Part shown: in pieces, positions 51,926 through 61,960 of the stretch | Layout of the letters: every line of letters starts with the position of its first letter | Numbering within the stretch: position 1 is the first letter of the stretch | DNA from: Hanleya hanleyi | Lineage: Eukaryota > Mollusca > Polyplacophora > Lepidopleurida > Hanleyidae | Length of the DNA: 64,000 nt | Direction: 5' to 3' | Assembly: GCA_036873755.1 (NCBI GenBank) | Contig: JAVTVY010037334.1 | Location: forward strand, 1-64,000 | Notes under the pieces: generated by a model | What the model saw: only the letters and a program-made list of their open reading frames with translations | Told to the model about the DNA's origin: nothing | The model's database searches: none | Program-made: the position numbers and the translations under genes

Positions 51926-53236
51926 TTAGGTGGAGAAGTCACACAGGACGTTGCGCGCCTTGTCCACTTGAATGATGTTGTCAAACTCGGCGTAGCAGAT
52001 CACATTCACGGTGCTCCGGAGGGCTCGTGCAAAGTGGATTTCCAACCGTAAATTGCCTTGCTTGGCCAGGGCCAGCTGATGGTCATTCTCTAAGGTGGGG
52101 GTCAGATCGAAACAGAACAACGTGTATCCGTTCCCGTAGTCCTCCCGACTGATCATATTCCCTTCGTCCTGGTTGATTTGACCGGTGGCTGTAAACAGGC
52201 TCTGATAGGCTCGAATGAAATTTGCGCGCCCAAAGTTCGGTGTTAAGGCCGTGGCTGGGACCTGTTGTCCATCCACATGCACGACCACAAAATTGATGCC
52301 GAAATGTTTAAAGTCAAACGGATTCTCTGGGTAGGCTCCGCTGAAACTGGTATTTTCCACACAGGCCAGGATCAATCGCTTGGGTAGTACCCCAGGAACA
52401 GGTTGTCTTTGTTGGCGCTCATATTTCCAGCAGACACAGAGAACACTTTGGTTTGCACCCGTCGGATAGGGTACTGGGCTGGTTTTGTTTCCAAGGCTTT
52501 GAGGTGTCCCAATTGAACGGCTGGATTCGGTTTCACTTTTCGGACATACAGGACTGCGTCTTGGATGACAATCTTATAGTCAGCTGCATGCCCGTCTACG
52601 TTAGTGGCCATCAAGGCGAAGGTCGGAGGCGCCCGTATCAGTCGAATTTTGATGGGGATCTTGTTCAAGAGGTACCGGTCTTGCATGAAGATGTCTGCGT
52701 GCAGTCGACCCATGAGATCCACCGAGACGCCGTTCGCGGTCAAAGCCTTCCGTTTGTTATATCCCACATTGTCGTTCTCTACGCCCATGTGCTGGGCTGT
52801 GTCCTGGTAGAATAAAGCGGCTGTCAGTTGAGATTTTTTAGCCTCTCGCCCATGCGACAACAGCGTCTCGATGTAGGCTCGATAGGGGTACGTGTTGGTC
52901 GAGTCACTGATGAGTTTGTCGCTGAGAAATATATCCACCTGTTGAAAGATCGAGTGCAGCCAGAGATTCGTCGGGCCCACCGTTGCTTGGTCGACGATTC
53001 TGGAGCCATCTCCATTGACGATCTTGGCTTTCACATACAAGTATGTATGGGCTAAATCCACATAGGCCGTATCCGCATTACTGATGGTGAACTCGATGGG
53101 CCCTGTTTCGTTGATGCTGGAGAGCGGGAGATGCTCCACCCATAATCCTTGTTCGGCACTGGTCTGTGGGCGGGACGGTCCACAAATCAAATTCACTGTT
53201 GGTGGAGGGGCAGGACTCTGCGTGGATCAAGGACAT
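51926..53236 (-). pseudogene. hexon-like major capsid protein, frameshifted (C)
   Basis: Start ATG 53,236; stop 51,926-51,928. A 2-base loss near 53,168 (after codon ~24) and a small change near 52,385 each shift the frame. The lesions differ from A's, and the segment A lost near 26,083 is present here. Conserved capsid blocks as described for A are otherwise intact. Confidence 0.88.
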
Positions 53237-53238
53237 GT

Positions 53239-53643
53239 TTAAGAAAAGATATCCTGGGTCTTCGATGTGCGTCGTCGCTGGGTCGGTCGTCGACTGGTGC
53301 GTGGTCTCGGTGGTGCAGGTCTTTTATTCCCTACGGTGCGTTGTGCTTTGGCCACTAAGACGCCTCCTGCTTCTTTGGCCCGCCGTTTCAAGGCTTCTTT
53401 GGGTGCCGTACCCCCCAAGACATCACCGGCGACTTGCAGTCCACTGCGTACCGCTTGTTTGCCGATTGCTTTCACCCCACGCGTCACCAAGGGCAGGAAC
53501 ATTTTGACGATGCTCCCGAGTATGTTCCCCAGTCCATGTCCTCGTTGCATGCGTGCACCACTAAAGACCGGAAGGCCACCGCCGGCCTGTTGGGCATAAT
53601 AGTCCATATAGCTGCGTGCATCGCACTCGTAAGGCACCTTCAT
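53239..53643 (-). CDS. pVI-like virion protein, intact (C)
   Basis: 134 residues, ~95% identical by eye to B, with YYAQQAGGGLPVFSGA near the N-terminus, an amphipathic helix and a basic tail (RPTQRRRTSKTQ). Start overlaps the penton stop (TAATG). No interrupting repeat, so it supplies the empty site for the insert in A. Confidence 0.82.
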   Translation of the reverse strand: MKVPYECDARSYMDYYAQQAGGGLPVFSGARMQRGHGLGNILGSIVKMFLPLVTRGVKAIGKQAVRSGLQVAGDVLGGTAPKEALKRRAKEAGGVLVAKAQRTVGNKRPAPPRPRTSRRPTQRRRTSKTQDIFS

Positions 53644-54415
53644 TATACAAAGTGGGGAGCACGTGCTTGTCGAAAATGAAGTGTCAGCACCACTTTGCCG
53701 CGTTCGAATGCCACCGGTCGTCCCGTGACATCTCTTATATCCACCGTGATAGTGTTGATGTCGGTTTGTCGTACGGGTAGGTAGAGCATATGGATGAAAC
53801 TGTGGGTGACTTGATCTCCATACGTCTTTTTAATGGGCACCACCCGTAACAGAGGTGTGTTGATATCGCCCACGATGTGGTTGTCCACCACGTGCGAGTA
53901 GACGTAGAATCCGTACATACCCGACTTCATATCCATCGGGATCTCGCCTTGGTGGGCGGTGGGACCAGCGAACGTCTGTAGATCGAAACCCAGCATTTGC
54001 TGTAGGATAGGACTCAGTACGACACTCGCGTTGGCGGAGACGATGAGCTGTGCCTTGTCGTTGTGTGCGTTGTAATCGAAGTCCACGTGATTCTTGAAGG
54101 GATAGGCTTTGATGGGTGTTGAAGTATTCGTGACCTCCCGTAGAGCCTTATAATGCAACAGTCTTGACAGCCCACCCATGAACTCCTTGGGAGTATCGTA
54201 TTGGCCTTTGGGGAGGGTGAGTCGGGTGTCACCTCGTACCACACTTCATTCGCTCGCACGTTGTACCACGAGTAAGGGTATTGGATATCCACGAGGCCAC
54301 ATTCCCAGCGCCCAGGTAAATGCAACGGTTGCGGTAACTGGGTCACGTACTTGGCCAAGGTGTTGTCAGGAAACACATCCAGCGAACTGTTACTGGGTAG
54401 GGTGAGGTAAAACAT
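53643..54415 (-). pseudogene. penton-like minor capsid protein, internal deletion (C)
   Basis: Starts ATG 54,415. A short deletion near 54,232 removes the end of YEVTYEG-type sequence and shifts the frame; the rest continues to the stop at 53,643. The variable middle patch matches A (DLQTFAGPTAHQG), not B. Confidence 0.85.
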
Positions 54416-54448
54416 GGCGACTGAGCTGTCCTGCTGCTGCTGTTGGTT

Positions 54449-55283
54449 TTAATAGGTGTTCCAGGCCTTGGGCGGTTGTGTCCGGCGTCGTGTTCGTCGC
54501 GGTGACTTGCTACGTGTCACGGCCCTGGAGATGTGGGGTGTCCTGATCAAGGATGGTTTTTTAAAGGTCTGAAAAGAAGGTGCCCGTTGTGGTGGTGGTG
54601 TTTTGGGGGGTGACTCCGGTTCCCATTCGGATTCCCAAGAAGGTAGGGGGCCACTTGGCGATTGCTGGGTTCGCTGCATAAAGGCCAAGCGGTGGGGGTT
54701 CTCCACTAATTCCTGTGGTACATGCATGTTTTTCAAGCCTTGAGCGAAGACCTCCCATCCTCGAGGATCCGTGTGCGACCCGCGTTTACGCATCAGGTCA
54801 TTCACTAAATCCGTCATGTGGGTGCCGGGATCCACCTGATTCTGTACCAGTAGTTCGCCTTTATCATTCCAAGTCATGTTAGGATTCTGTTTCATCCGTT
54901 GTAATACCAGGCCAGCTTGTTTCTTGAACGATGCAGGTACACTCTTCAGCACTTCGTCTTCCACCCACTGTGGGGCTGTGGGTGGCTACCCCTGGTAATG
55001 GCGGCTGTTGGAGCGATGCTGAGGTCGGCGGTGTGTCACGTGGTGGTGGTGGTGGTGTGGTAGAGAAGGTTTTGTATTGGTCCATGAACGTCATGTACCG
55101 TTGAAGCGTCTCATTGTACCGTTGTACTTTCTCACTGTCGCTTAACCCCGGTCTCTGTAAGATCTGTTGCATCTCTCCATCGAGGGTGTTTATGGTCTTC
55201 ACCGTAGGTGGAACAGGGTAGGGCGATTGGAGGTTTTGAAGGAACCGTGGTTCTACGAGGACCATTTTTTTCGTGTGGTTCAT
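54449..55283 (-). pseudogene. conserved 277-aa structural protein, frameshifted (C)
   Basis: Starts ATG 55,283 overlapping the core-protein stop. One base is lost near 54,985, after the proline-rich linker (LPGV), so the second domain and basic tail are out of frame. Confidence 0.85.
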
Positions 55284-55624
55284 TGTCGGCCGAAGAGTCC
55301 ACCCAATACTGGACCCAACACGGAAGCGGCCAACGGTGCTAAGATGGCTCCGAGAAAGCCGCCTTTCTGTAACACCTTTTTCTTTTGTGTTTGAGGGACC
55401 CGCTTCTGGACTAAGGTTCGGAGACCTGTCTTATGCTTGGCCAACTTGGTCTTTTGAGCCGGAGTCAGTGGAACGTTGCCTTTTAACAGGTTGTACCCGA
55501 TCTCGCACAGACAGCGTACAAGGTCAGGGTCCGCACCGCGTACAATGGTTCGGACCAACTCGGGTGGGGCCGTCTTCAATACACGGAGCGTGGGAGCGTG
55601 CTTCCGTACTCGCGCAGACATCAT
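55280..55624 (-). CDS. small basic core protein with GG-hydrophobic tail (C)
   Basis: 114 residues from ATG 55,624; the TTG six bases upstream is not a likely start. Differs from A at a few residues only. PPELVRTIVRGADPDLVRCL, GNVPLTPAQKTKLAKHKTGL, KKKVLQKGGFLGAILAPLAA. Overlaps the next gene by four bases. A virion core or membrane-active role is inference. Confidence 0.8.
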   Translation of the reverse strand: MMSARVRKHAPTLRVLKTAPPELVRTIVRGADPDLVRCLCEIGYNLLKGNVPLTPAQKTKLAKHKTGLRTLVQKRVPQTQKKKVLQKGGFLGAILAPLAASVLGPVLGGLFGRQ

Positions 55625-55776
55625 GTACAACTAATGCCAGAACCCACAACTCTGCCCTTTTTATCTACCTCAGAGAACAGAGACAAAGTCAACCATGCTG
55701 TGGTATTCATTCTTTTTATTATCCCCATCATCAAACACACACTCCAGCTGGGGGAGCCACTGTGGGTGTGTTTACA

Positions 55777-56385
55777 TTATTTTTGCATGTACACGTGGTG
55801 GGCCTCTCCGGGAAAGATGCCGGTCCGTAGTCGAAGGTGGTCGGGGGTGGCTTGCTTGAGGTCGAAGAGCATATACCCGTGCTGAGGGGTTGTGGCATCT
55901 TTAAAGGCTTCCAACGCAAACGGTGTGCGGCCGGGATATATCTGTCTCGCCAGGTGCAGCAGTTGAGTGGTATCTCTCGGGTTTTTGAAGACCACCAGGT
56001 AGTGGGCATTTAAGCTGATGTTCCGATGTTCTTTGTTTTTACTGAACAGATTCTGCACAATGTAGATGATGCTGAGCCATCGATGATGGCTGCCTTTGGT
56101 AAAGAGTTGTGTGACCCGCGCATCCGTCTCCGCCATGAGATCATCCAGAATCACCAAGGTATCCGGTTCCAAATCGGCCAGGTTGGGTACGCCTTCCACG
56201 AACGTGATATGGGGCATTGCTGCATACGCTGCCTGCCATTCACCGTAACACCACACGACTCGGGCAATGGGTGGGGTGATCATGCTGTCGGCGTGTTGAA
56301 GGAGCTTCCTGACGAAGTGCGTTTTGTCGGAACCCGTCGGTCCTGCGATGACGCAAGTGAAGGGATGCTGCCACCGAGGGTCCAT
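55777..56385 (-). CDS. packaging ATPase (A32-like), full frame but altered P-loop (C)
   Basis: 202 residues from ATG 56,385. HerA/FtsK-type genome-packaging ATPase of Polintons. Walker A is GPTGSDKT (15-22): the normally invariant glycine before Lys-Thr is Asp, whereas A reads SSGKT, so this copy may be inactive for ATP binding. Walker B is LVILDD (77-82). A sensor-like stretch SIIYIVQNLFSKNKEHRNIS follows, and the C-terminus has LRLRTGIFPGEAHHVYMQK. The start lies inside the membrane-protein gene in another frame (106-base overlap). Followed by a hairpin and a polyadenylation signal. Confidence 0.88.
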   Translation of the reverse strand: MDPRWQHPFTCVIAGPTGSDKTHFVRKLLQHADSMITPPIARVVWCYGEWQAAYAAMPHITFVEGVPNLADLEPDTLVILDDLMAETDARVTQLFTKGSHHRWLSIIYIVQNLFSKNKEHRNISLNAHYLVVFKNPRDTTQLLHLARQIYPGRTPFALEAFKDATTPQHGYMLFDLKQATPDHLRLRTGIFPGEAHHVYMQK

Positions 56386-56867
56386 GGTTCGAGGTGTATC
56401 CGTTGTCGTGGTAACCCGCTCTTGTAAATTTGATACGAGTGAACTGGAGTGGTGGTGGTGGGTACAACGTCGGTCGTCGTTGTCTGTTCACTGTGAGGGA
56501 TGAAGGTGGTGGGTATAACGTCGGTCGTCGTTGTGTGTTCACTGTGAGGGATGAAATCCGATGGGTTTTCAAACGTAGTGGGTGTACTTGGTGTAGGTGT
56601 GGAGCTTGGTGTGGAGCTCGATGTGGCTTGTACACGGGGTGTGGTGGTGACTGGGCTCGATACGGGGTTGACTGGTGCTATCTGTAGACTGGTTTCACTG
56701 GTGGCTGATGTTCTCAGTTGGTTAAGTAGCGTGCTGACATAGGCTACGTCGTAAAACACACCTCCGTACAACACACTCAGCAGGGTTAGCAATATCACCA
56801 CAAAGCCCACTTGCGCTTTGCGCGTTTTGGGAGACGCTGTGTTCAGAGGCAGCTGCTGTTTGTCCAT
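56280..56867 (-). CDS. single-pass membrane protein with Thr/Ser/Pro-rich domain (C)
   Basis: 195 residues. Short N-terminus with basic residues (SPKTRKAQ), one membrane span (VGFVVILLTLLSVLYGGVFY, ~20-39), a short helical region (YVSTLLNQLRTS), then a Thr/Ser/Pro-rich, probably glycosylated stretch (~65-150) containing an imperfect duplication of 'FIPHSE.TTTTDV.PTT'. The last third overlaps the ATPase start. It could be a spike-like or membrane-remodelling protein, but there is no recognised fold or fusion peptide. A is broken in this gene; D and E have relics. Confidence 0.75.
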   Translation of the reverse strand: MDKQQLPLNTASPKTRKAQVGFVVILLTLLSVLYGGVFYDVAYVSTLLNQLRTSATSETSLQIAPVNPVSSPVTTTPRVQATSSSTPSSTPTPSTPTTFENPSDFIPHSEHTTTTDVIPTTFIPHSEQTTTTDVVPTTTTPVHSYQIYKSGLPRQRIHLEPWTLGGSIPSLASSQDRRVPTKRTSSGSSFNTPTA

Positions 56868-56935
56868 AGCACTGTGGTCGAACGTGGAATGAAGGATGAC
56901 GGTAGTGGTGTCTGGCTTTGTAGTCGTTTCACCTG

Positions 56936-57991
56936 GTTGGCAGCGACCCAGGAATTGAAGGAACTGGGCCAGCCTTGCCAGTTCACGAAATGAAACAGTT
57001 TGGCACGCCGATGTTCCGTTTTCAAAATCTGCTCCACCGTGTAGTAGTCTTGCTGTGTTTTTACGACAGGCTGCAATTCCGTCTCGTAAAACGTCCCTAG
57101 CAACGGTTCCCCTTGAAGATCTTCCAGTTCATAGACTCGCTGCTGTCGGGGTAGGCGCCGTTTAATCAGGAAGTGCTCATCGCTCCAGTTGAGCAACTAA
57201 CTTTTCTCTAATTGACCTTTGACTTTACTGATCCGTACAGGGTCCCCGATCTTGAACACCGCCTTCGGCGTTCGCTGCGATGGCCTGGGGTACAAGACAC
57301 GCCGGACTTGGGCTTCATTGCGTTGGGTCACGGTAATGGGGGCTCTCTCTATACTCCGATGATAGGCTCGATTGTAACCACTCACAAGTTTCGGGAGAAC
57401 ATCGATGTACCGCCTTGTATTCTTATAGATGAAATATTTATACATGCGGCCTTTGAATGTCCTGTTGAACCTTTCCACCACGGAAGCCTTGGTCTCGTTG
57501 TACGTATGGAAGAAAAACACCTTCTGGGCTTTCAGAAACTGTTGGAACGGTCTGTTGAGGAATTCCGTGCCTTCGTCGGTTTGCAAATACAAAGGTTTGC
57601 GCCCGGTCTTGAAGATGTCTTTGAACGCCGCTATGAGATTCGCCCCCGTTTTCGTCCGGATGGGTACCACCCACGCATACTTCGATAGGATATCGATGCA
57701 CGTCAAGATATACCGATTCCCATCGTTGTGTTTGGCAAAGGCACTCATATCGACCAAATCCGCTTGCCACTGGGCATCTAGTCCTCCCACGATGACCCGG
57801 TTCCGTAGAAAATGGCGACGGGCAGCTCGATGTAAGGTATAGGTGTCTTGTTTTCTTAACCAATCTCGGACTTGGGCACGTTGTATCCCCTGGGGTTTGG
57901 CCGCTCGATAGAGAGCCGACAATGCACTATAGGCCGCCGGACTGTCGGGACTGTAGTATAAGTTATCCAACACCTTCTCCCAGCGCTTCAT
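56936..57991 (-). pseudogene. Polinton-type DDE integrase, one nonsense codon after the core (C)
   Basis: ATG 57,991. Catalytic residues Asp78 (QADLVDM), Asp139 (LQTDEGTEF) and Glu173 (SVVERFNRTF) are intact, with a D-E spacing near 35. A TAG at codon 265 (57,197-57,199) stops translation just before the SH3-like and chromodomain-like C-terminus (FHFVNWQGWPSS), which stays open downstream. The normal stop near 56,940 has been lost by a T-to-C change, giving an extended frame into the membrane-protein gene. A catalytic core without its targeting domain might still be made. Confidence 0.88.
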
Positions 57992-58018
57992 GGTGACAAA
58001 TGATGATGGACCCTGGCT

Positions 58019-58489
58019 CTATCGTTTATTTATAACGGGTATATCTTGGGCCGGAGTTTCTTTCTGATTTTCTTCGTTGGCTTCCACAGTGTCCATGGTA
58101 AATGACCAGTCCAACTCGTCTGATGACCGCTTGATAAGCACTTGATCCACATCTACCACGGCATCTTCCAATGCAGACCATAGATCAGGGTGAAGGGTAA
58201 AATGGACTGTACCCCCATCTAGCCGAGCCAATTGAGCAAAGAAAGGGCCGCGTCGGATGTACACATCGTTACACAAGTGGATGAGGTCGCCGTCCAGTTC
58301 ACCAAACAACACCCGTTTGAATTTGGTCCAGCCCTCTCGGGACAGACGAATGTGGGCCGGGCACGGTTGTGTAGGGTCCGCATCACAGATGTCTCCCACC
58401 TCCTCCATGATATCGACCTTATCTGCATAAACGTGCAGGAAAACCTCGGGGGTCAAGCTGAGATACGCCAGTATTATATGCTCCGTCAT
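58019..58489 (-). CDS. PC4-like protein 2 (C)
   Basis: 156 residues, homologue of 19,755-20,237 and shorter by four in the acidic tail. HIRLSREGWTKFKRV and FTLHPDLWSALEDA are the two PC4-like helix entries. ATG 58,489; preceded by a TATA box that overlaps the stop of PC4-like gene 1. Putative single-stranded-DNA binding is inferred from the pattern only. Confidence 0.65.
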   Translation of the reverse strand: MTEHIILAYLSLTPEVFLHVYADKVDIMEEVGDICDADPTQPCPAHIRLSREGWTKFKRVLFGELDGDLIHLCNDVYIRRGPFFAQLARLDGGTVHFTLHPDLWSALEDAVVDVDQVLIKRSSDELDWSFTMDTVEANEENQKETPAQDIPVINKR

Positions 58490-58531
58490 GGTCAGTACGT
58501 GAATGGTACCAGATTTGACTGTCTCTCGTAT

Positions 58532-59071
58532 TTATAGGGAGAACCCCGTGAGATCAAAGGATCGGCTGGTCATATCACTGGGCTGACTGAGTCTAGCCGG
58601 ATAATCAATGGCATCATCGTCCGGTTCATTGCTAGGTTTGGTAATTTGTTCATTGGGTTCTGCCGCCGCTTCACTCAGGGCACGAGCCCACTCCAACTCG
58701 TCTGATGACCGCTCGTCCGGTGTAAACAGCTGGTCCACGATAGGCACCACTTTCTCGAAGGCTGTCCACAGATCGGGGTCTAGGGTGAAGCCTCGCGTAG
58801 GGTCTTGGTAACGGCCCAGGCGTGGGAAGAAAGGTCCACGGTATACGTAGATGGCATTGTCTATGTGGATGAGGTGTCCGTCGAGCTCACCGCTCAACAC
58901 CCGTTTAAATTTGGTCCAGCCGTCACGGTGTAGTGTAACCGTATTCGATACGGTCTCAGCGCGCGACCAGCAAACATCTCCACGGTCTTCCACGAGGGTG
59001 ACTTTATCTTCATAGACGTGTAACCCCACCCGGGGTGTAAGGGGAAGGATGGCTCGTAGAACTGGTGACAT
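58532..59071 (-). CDS. PC4-like protein 1 (C)
   Basis: 179 residues from ATG 59,071 (an upstream GTG is rejected). TLHRDGWTKFKRVLSGELDG and FTLDPDLWTAFEKVVPIVDQ mark two similar halves. Preceded by CTATAAATACGAGGGTCAG on the minus strand, the conserved core-promoter block. Intact. Same tandem arrangement as in A. Confidence 0.65.
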   Translation of the reverse strand: MSPVLRAILPLTPRVGLHVYEDKVTLVEDRGDVCWSRAETVSNTVTLHRDGWTKFKRVLSGELDGHLIHIDNAIYVYRGPFFPRLGRYQDPTRGFTLDPDLWTAFEKVVPIVDQLFTPDERSSDELEWARALSEAAAEPNEQITKPSNEPDDDAIDYPARLSQPSDMTSRSFDLTGFSL

Positions 59072-59143
59072 GGTTGACCCAATGACGATCGTTGAATGAC
59101 GCACACTGTGTCTGACCCTCGTATTTATAGTCAGGTCCCACTG

Positions 59144-59470
59144 TCAATGCCACAGCGCCAGGGTCAATAGGGCACAGACCATGACTAGGCCAACCAGCCG
59201 TCGCTGATTCCGGCGTGAGCGCTCGTGGTCCATAGCCCGAGCATCAAGGATGGCTGTCATAGTCCAGTAGTGGTGAGTGATGGCACACCTCTCCATCGTG
59301 TGCACTCTGTCGAGGACCGCTTCTGTGAACTCGTTCAGGATCTGGCGTCGCCCCTCGTTGTCGTCGCCATCTGAAAACATGGACCGAACCACTGCTCGGT
59401 AACCCGTGAGTGAATTAACCACGGTCGCATGCTGTAAAATGCGAGTCGCATAGGGCTGGATCTCCGTCAT
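59144..59470 (-). CDS. small C-tail-anchored membrane protein (C)
   Basis: 108 residues, ATG 59,470. Helical body (FTEAVLDRVHTMERC), basic RSRRNQRRL, then membrane span LVMVCALLTLALWH at the very end. It is the gene nearest the right TIR. Unknown family. Confidence 0.75.
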   Translation of the reverse strand: MTEIQPYATRILQHATVVNSLTGYRAVVRSMFSDGDDNEGRRQILNEFTEAVLDRVHTMERCAITHHYWTMTAILDARAMDHERSRRNQRRLVGLVMVCALLTLALWH

Positions 59471-60133
59471 GGCTCTGTAACCGTAGGAATGAAGGTGTGG
59501 GATCCAGAGAGACGTGTTTTATAGACCATGTCACACATGTGCGCCTAGACGTAGCGCTACGGGTGTAGTCCGTGATACGTATTATTCTGATGGGTTAGTC
59601 CAAAAAAGAGAGCAACAGCAACACAGATCAATCTTTTTATTATGCGTGAATCGGGCGTAACCTGTGAACATCATAGGAATGCATGTACTAACCTGTCTGT
59701 GGGGTTTTTCCACAATGTCGTTCACCTTCGTATCTTTTCGGGTACGTCCGTGTCCTTTCGGTAAAGACCGTGTCTCTTCGGTAAAGTCCGTGTCTTTTCG
59801 GTAAAGACCGTGTCTTTTCGGTAAAGGCCGTGTCTTTTCGGTAACGTCCGTATCTTTTCGGGTATGTATGAGGGTCTTGAGGGGCGGGGGGCGACTGTAT
59901 TTGACGAGTTGTATGCGTTTTTCTCGGTGACGTCCGTGTCTAAGATCCGGGCACTTCACGTCTGCGCCTGCATTGGGGTGTGTATGAGGGTCTTCATGCG
60001 CGCGTGCGCTGCGGATTCACCCACGCACTTCCGGATAACCCGCGCGCGCGCTGCGGCATCAGATCCCCCCCGCGCGCTCGCGAGCTGTGGCCGGAGTAAC
60101 CCGCGCGCGCGCGCGCTGCGGCCGGAATAACCC
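59471..60133. other. gap between tail-anchored gene and right TIR of C
   Basis: 59,530-59,545 matches A's promoter-side TATA area. 59,725-59,870 is a tandem array of ~20-22-bp 'cgtgtcttttcggtaaagac' units, related to the CGGAGGT-type TIR repeats. 60,000-60,133 alternates GC/CG runs (cgcgcgcgcgcgctgcggcc). No gene. Confidence 0.6.
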
Positions 60134-61828
60134 GCGCGCGCGCCGGGGCGGGCCGGGGCGGGGCCGGGAAAAACCCCACAGACAGGTCAGTACATGCATT
60201 CCTATCATGTTCCCAGGTCACACTCCATTCACACACAGACCTCCTGCATGCCCGGATGCAGGCTCAGACGTCAGCGAAATTCTGGCGGGAAAACCCCCAC
60301 AGACAGGTCAGTACATGTCCTATCATGTTCCCAGGTCACGCCCCATTCACCCAAACCGGAAGTGACGTCATACCCCTAATTTTACATGCACCCATCCATG
60401 ACTGTATGCCCCTTCACGAATGCTTCACTTTGATACCTCACTCGACTCCATCGGACCATTCACCTAGACCGCAAAAACGTCTATTTCCACACCCGTTTCT
60501 CACAATTCCCTGTCTGCGCATGCGCAGAATGTAGACAACGGCCGAGACACTTCTCCAGGCGGTTGCTCCCTCAGATAGGCTTCACATGGATACCGCACTC
60601 GACTCCATCGGCCCATTAGTGGCTCGCCTAGACCGCAACACGTCTATTTCCATACACTTTCTCTACTGCGCATGCGCAGAATGACGTCTGTTCCACGTCA
60701 CACCAGCCCGTTGGAGACTCCCTCACGACTGCTTTACATTGATACCTCACTCGATCCCATCGGCCCACTAGTGGCCCACCTAAACCCCAACACGTCTATT
60801 TCTATACTACGGCCAGACTGCGCATGCGCAGACTATTGACAACGAACGACACACTAGCCCAGGCGGATGCTCCCTCATGACAGCTTCAAAATAAGACCTC
60901 ATACGACACCATAGGATCATTAGGGGCTCACCTAAACCCTAACACGTCTATGTCCACACCCTTTTCCCAGAATTCCCTGTCTGCGCATGCGCAGAATGTG
61001 GACAACGACCGAGACACTAGTCCAATCGGATGCCCCCTCACATAGGCTTCACATGGATACCTCACTCAACTCCATCGGCTCATTAGTGGCTCACCTAGAT
61101 CCCAACACGTCTATTTTCATACCCTTTGTCTATTGCGCATGCGCAGAATGACGATATTGCGACCCCACATCCACCCAGTGGGATGCCCCCTCACATAGGC
61201 TTCACATGGATACCTCATACGACTCCATCGACCCACTAGTGGCTCACCTAGATCCCAAAACGTCTATTTTCATACCCTTGGTCTACCGCGCATGCGCAGA
61301 AGGACCCTATTCCAACCCCACACCCACCCAGTGGGATGCCCCCTCACATAGGCTTCACATGGATACCTCACTCGACTCCATCGGACCACTAGGGGCTCCC
61401 CTAGACCCCAAAACGTCTATTTCCATACCCTTGGTCTACCGCGCATGCGCAGAATGACGATATTTCAACCCCACACCCACCCCATCAGATGCCCCTTCAC
61501 GAATGCTTCACATTGATACCTCATACAACCCAATCGGTACACTAGGGACCCCTCTCGCCCCTGAACATTGCCGGCGATTGCCGGAGAATTTGATCACCCA
61601 CGACATTGTGGGAAAAACCCGAGACTACTTTCTGTCCGCGGAGGAATACAAAGGTTACAGGTTGCCGGAACTACCTTTGACCTCCACGTGACCTTGAACT
61701 GGTGGCGCCCCCTGGCGCCCCAGAGGTGAAAGGCGATGGAGCGTGCCCTATACCTTTAACCTGGAAAAAAGGGAACCAAGAGTTACCTCCCTGGAAAATA
61801 AGACCGGATATCCTCGCTCCCTACTACT
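60134..61828 (-). repeat. right terminal inverted repeat of C
   Basis: ~1.7 kb with seven NRF1-like units (near 60,516, 60,666, 60,818, 60,981, 61,133, 61,288 and 61,439) and an ETS-CRE composite at 60,356-60,370. It ends CGCTCCCTACTACT at 61,828. Confidence 0.85.
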
Positions 61829-61834
61829 TCGGTC
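61829..61834. repeat. target-site duplication of element C, right (TCGGTC)
   Basis: Identical to 49,630-49,635. Confidence 0.93.
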
Positions 61835-61960
61835 TCGTCCATGATATCATCCACGAGGAAACAAAGTGACGAAATGTGTCTTGGCTGATCCCGTCTGCCC
61901 GTGATGAGGCAAATGAAAAGGTGTTGCCACCGCGGTTCCATGTCTGGAGCGCTAGTCAGC
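61835..61960 (-). pseudogene. ATPase relic, N-terminal part (copy E)
   Basis: On the minus strand it starts near 61,941 with an ATPase-like MEPRWQHLF and ends at the insertion point with a Walker B-like VDDIMDE. The segment between P-loop and Walker B is mostly deleted. It is the other half of the gene at 49,375-49,629. Confidence 0.75.

Larger units (their letters stand above)
49636..61828 (-). mobile_element. Polinton-type element C (12,193 bp), polymerase-less, nested in relic E
   Basis: Ends AGTAGTAGGGAGCG and CGCTCCCTACTACT are inverted and flanked by TCGGTC. Twelve genes on the minus strand in the same order as A. Intact: tail-anchored, both PC4-like, membrane protein, ATPase frame (with a changed P-loop), core protein, pVI-like. 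Broken: integrase (one nonsense codon after the catalytic core), 277-aa protein, penton, capsid, protease. There is no polymerase B and no gap large enough for one. Confidence 0.93.

Noticed and set aside
56280..56867. Retroviral-type envelope glycoprotein
   Set aside because: Only one membrane span near the N-terminus and a Thr-rich tail; no signal peptide/fusion peptide/heptad layout of an envelope protein.
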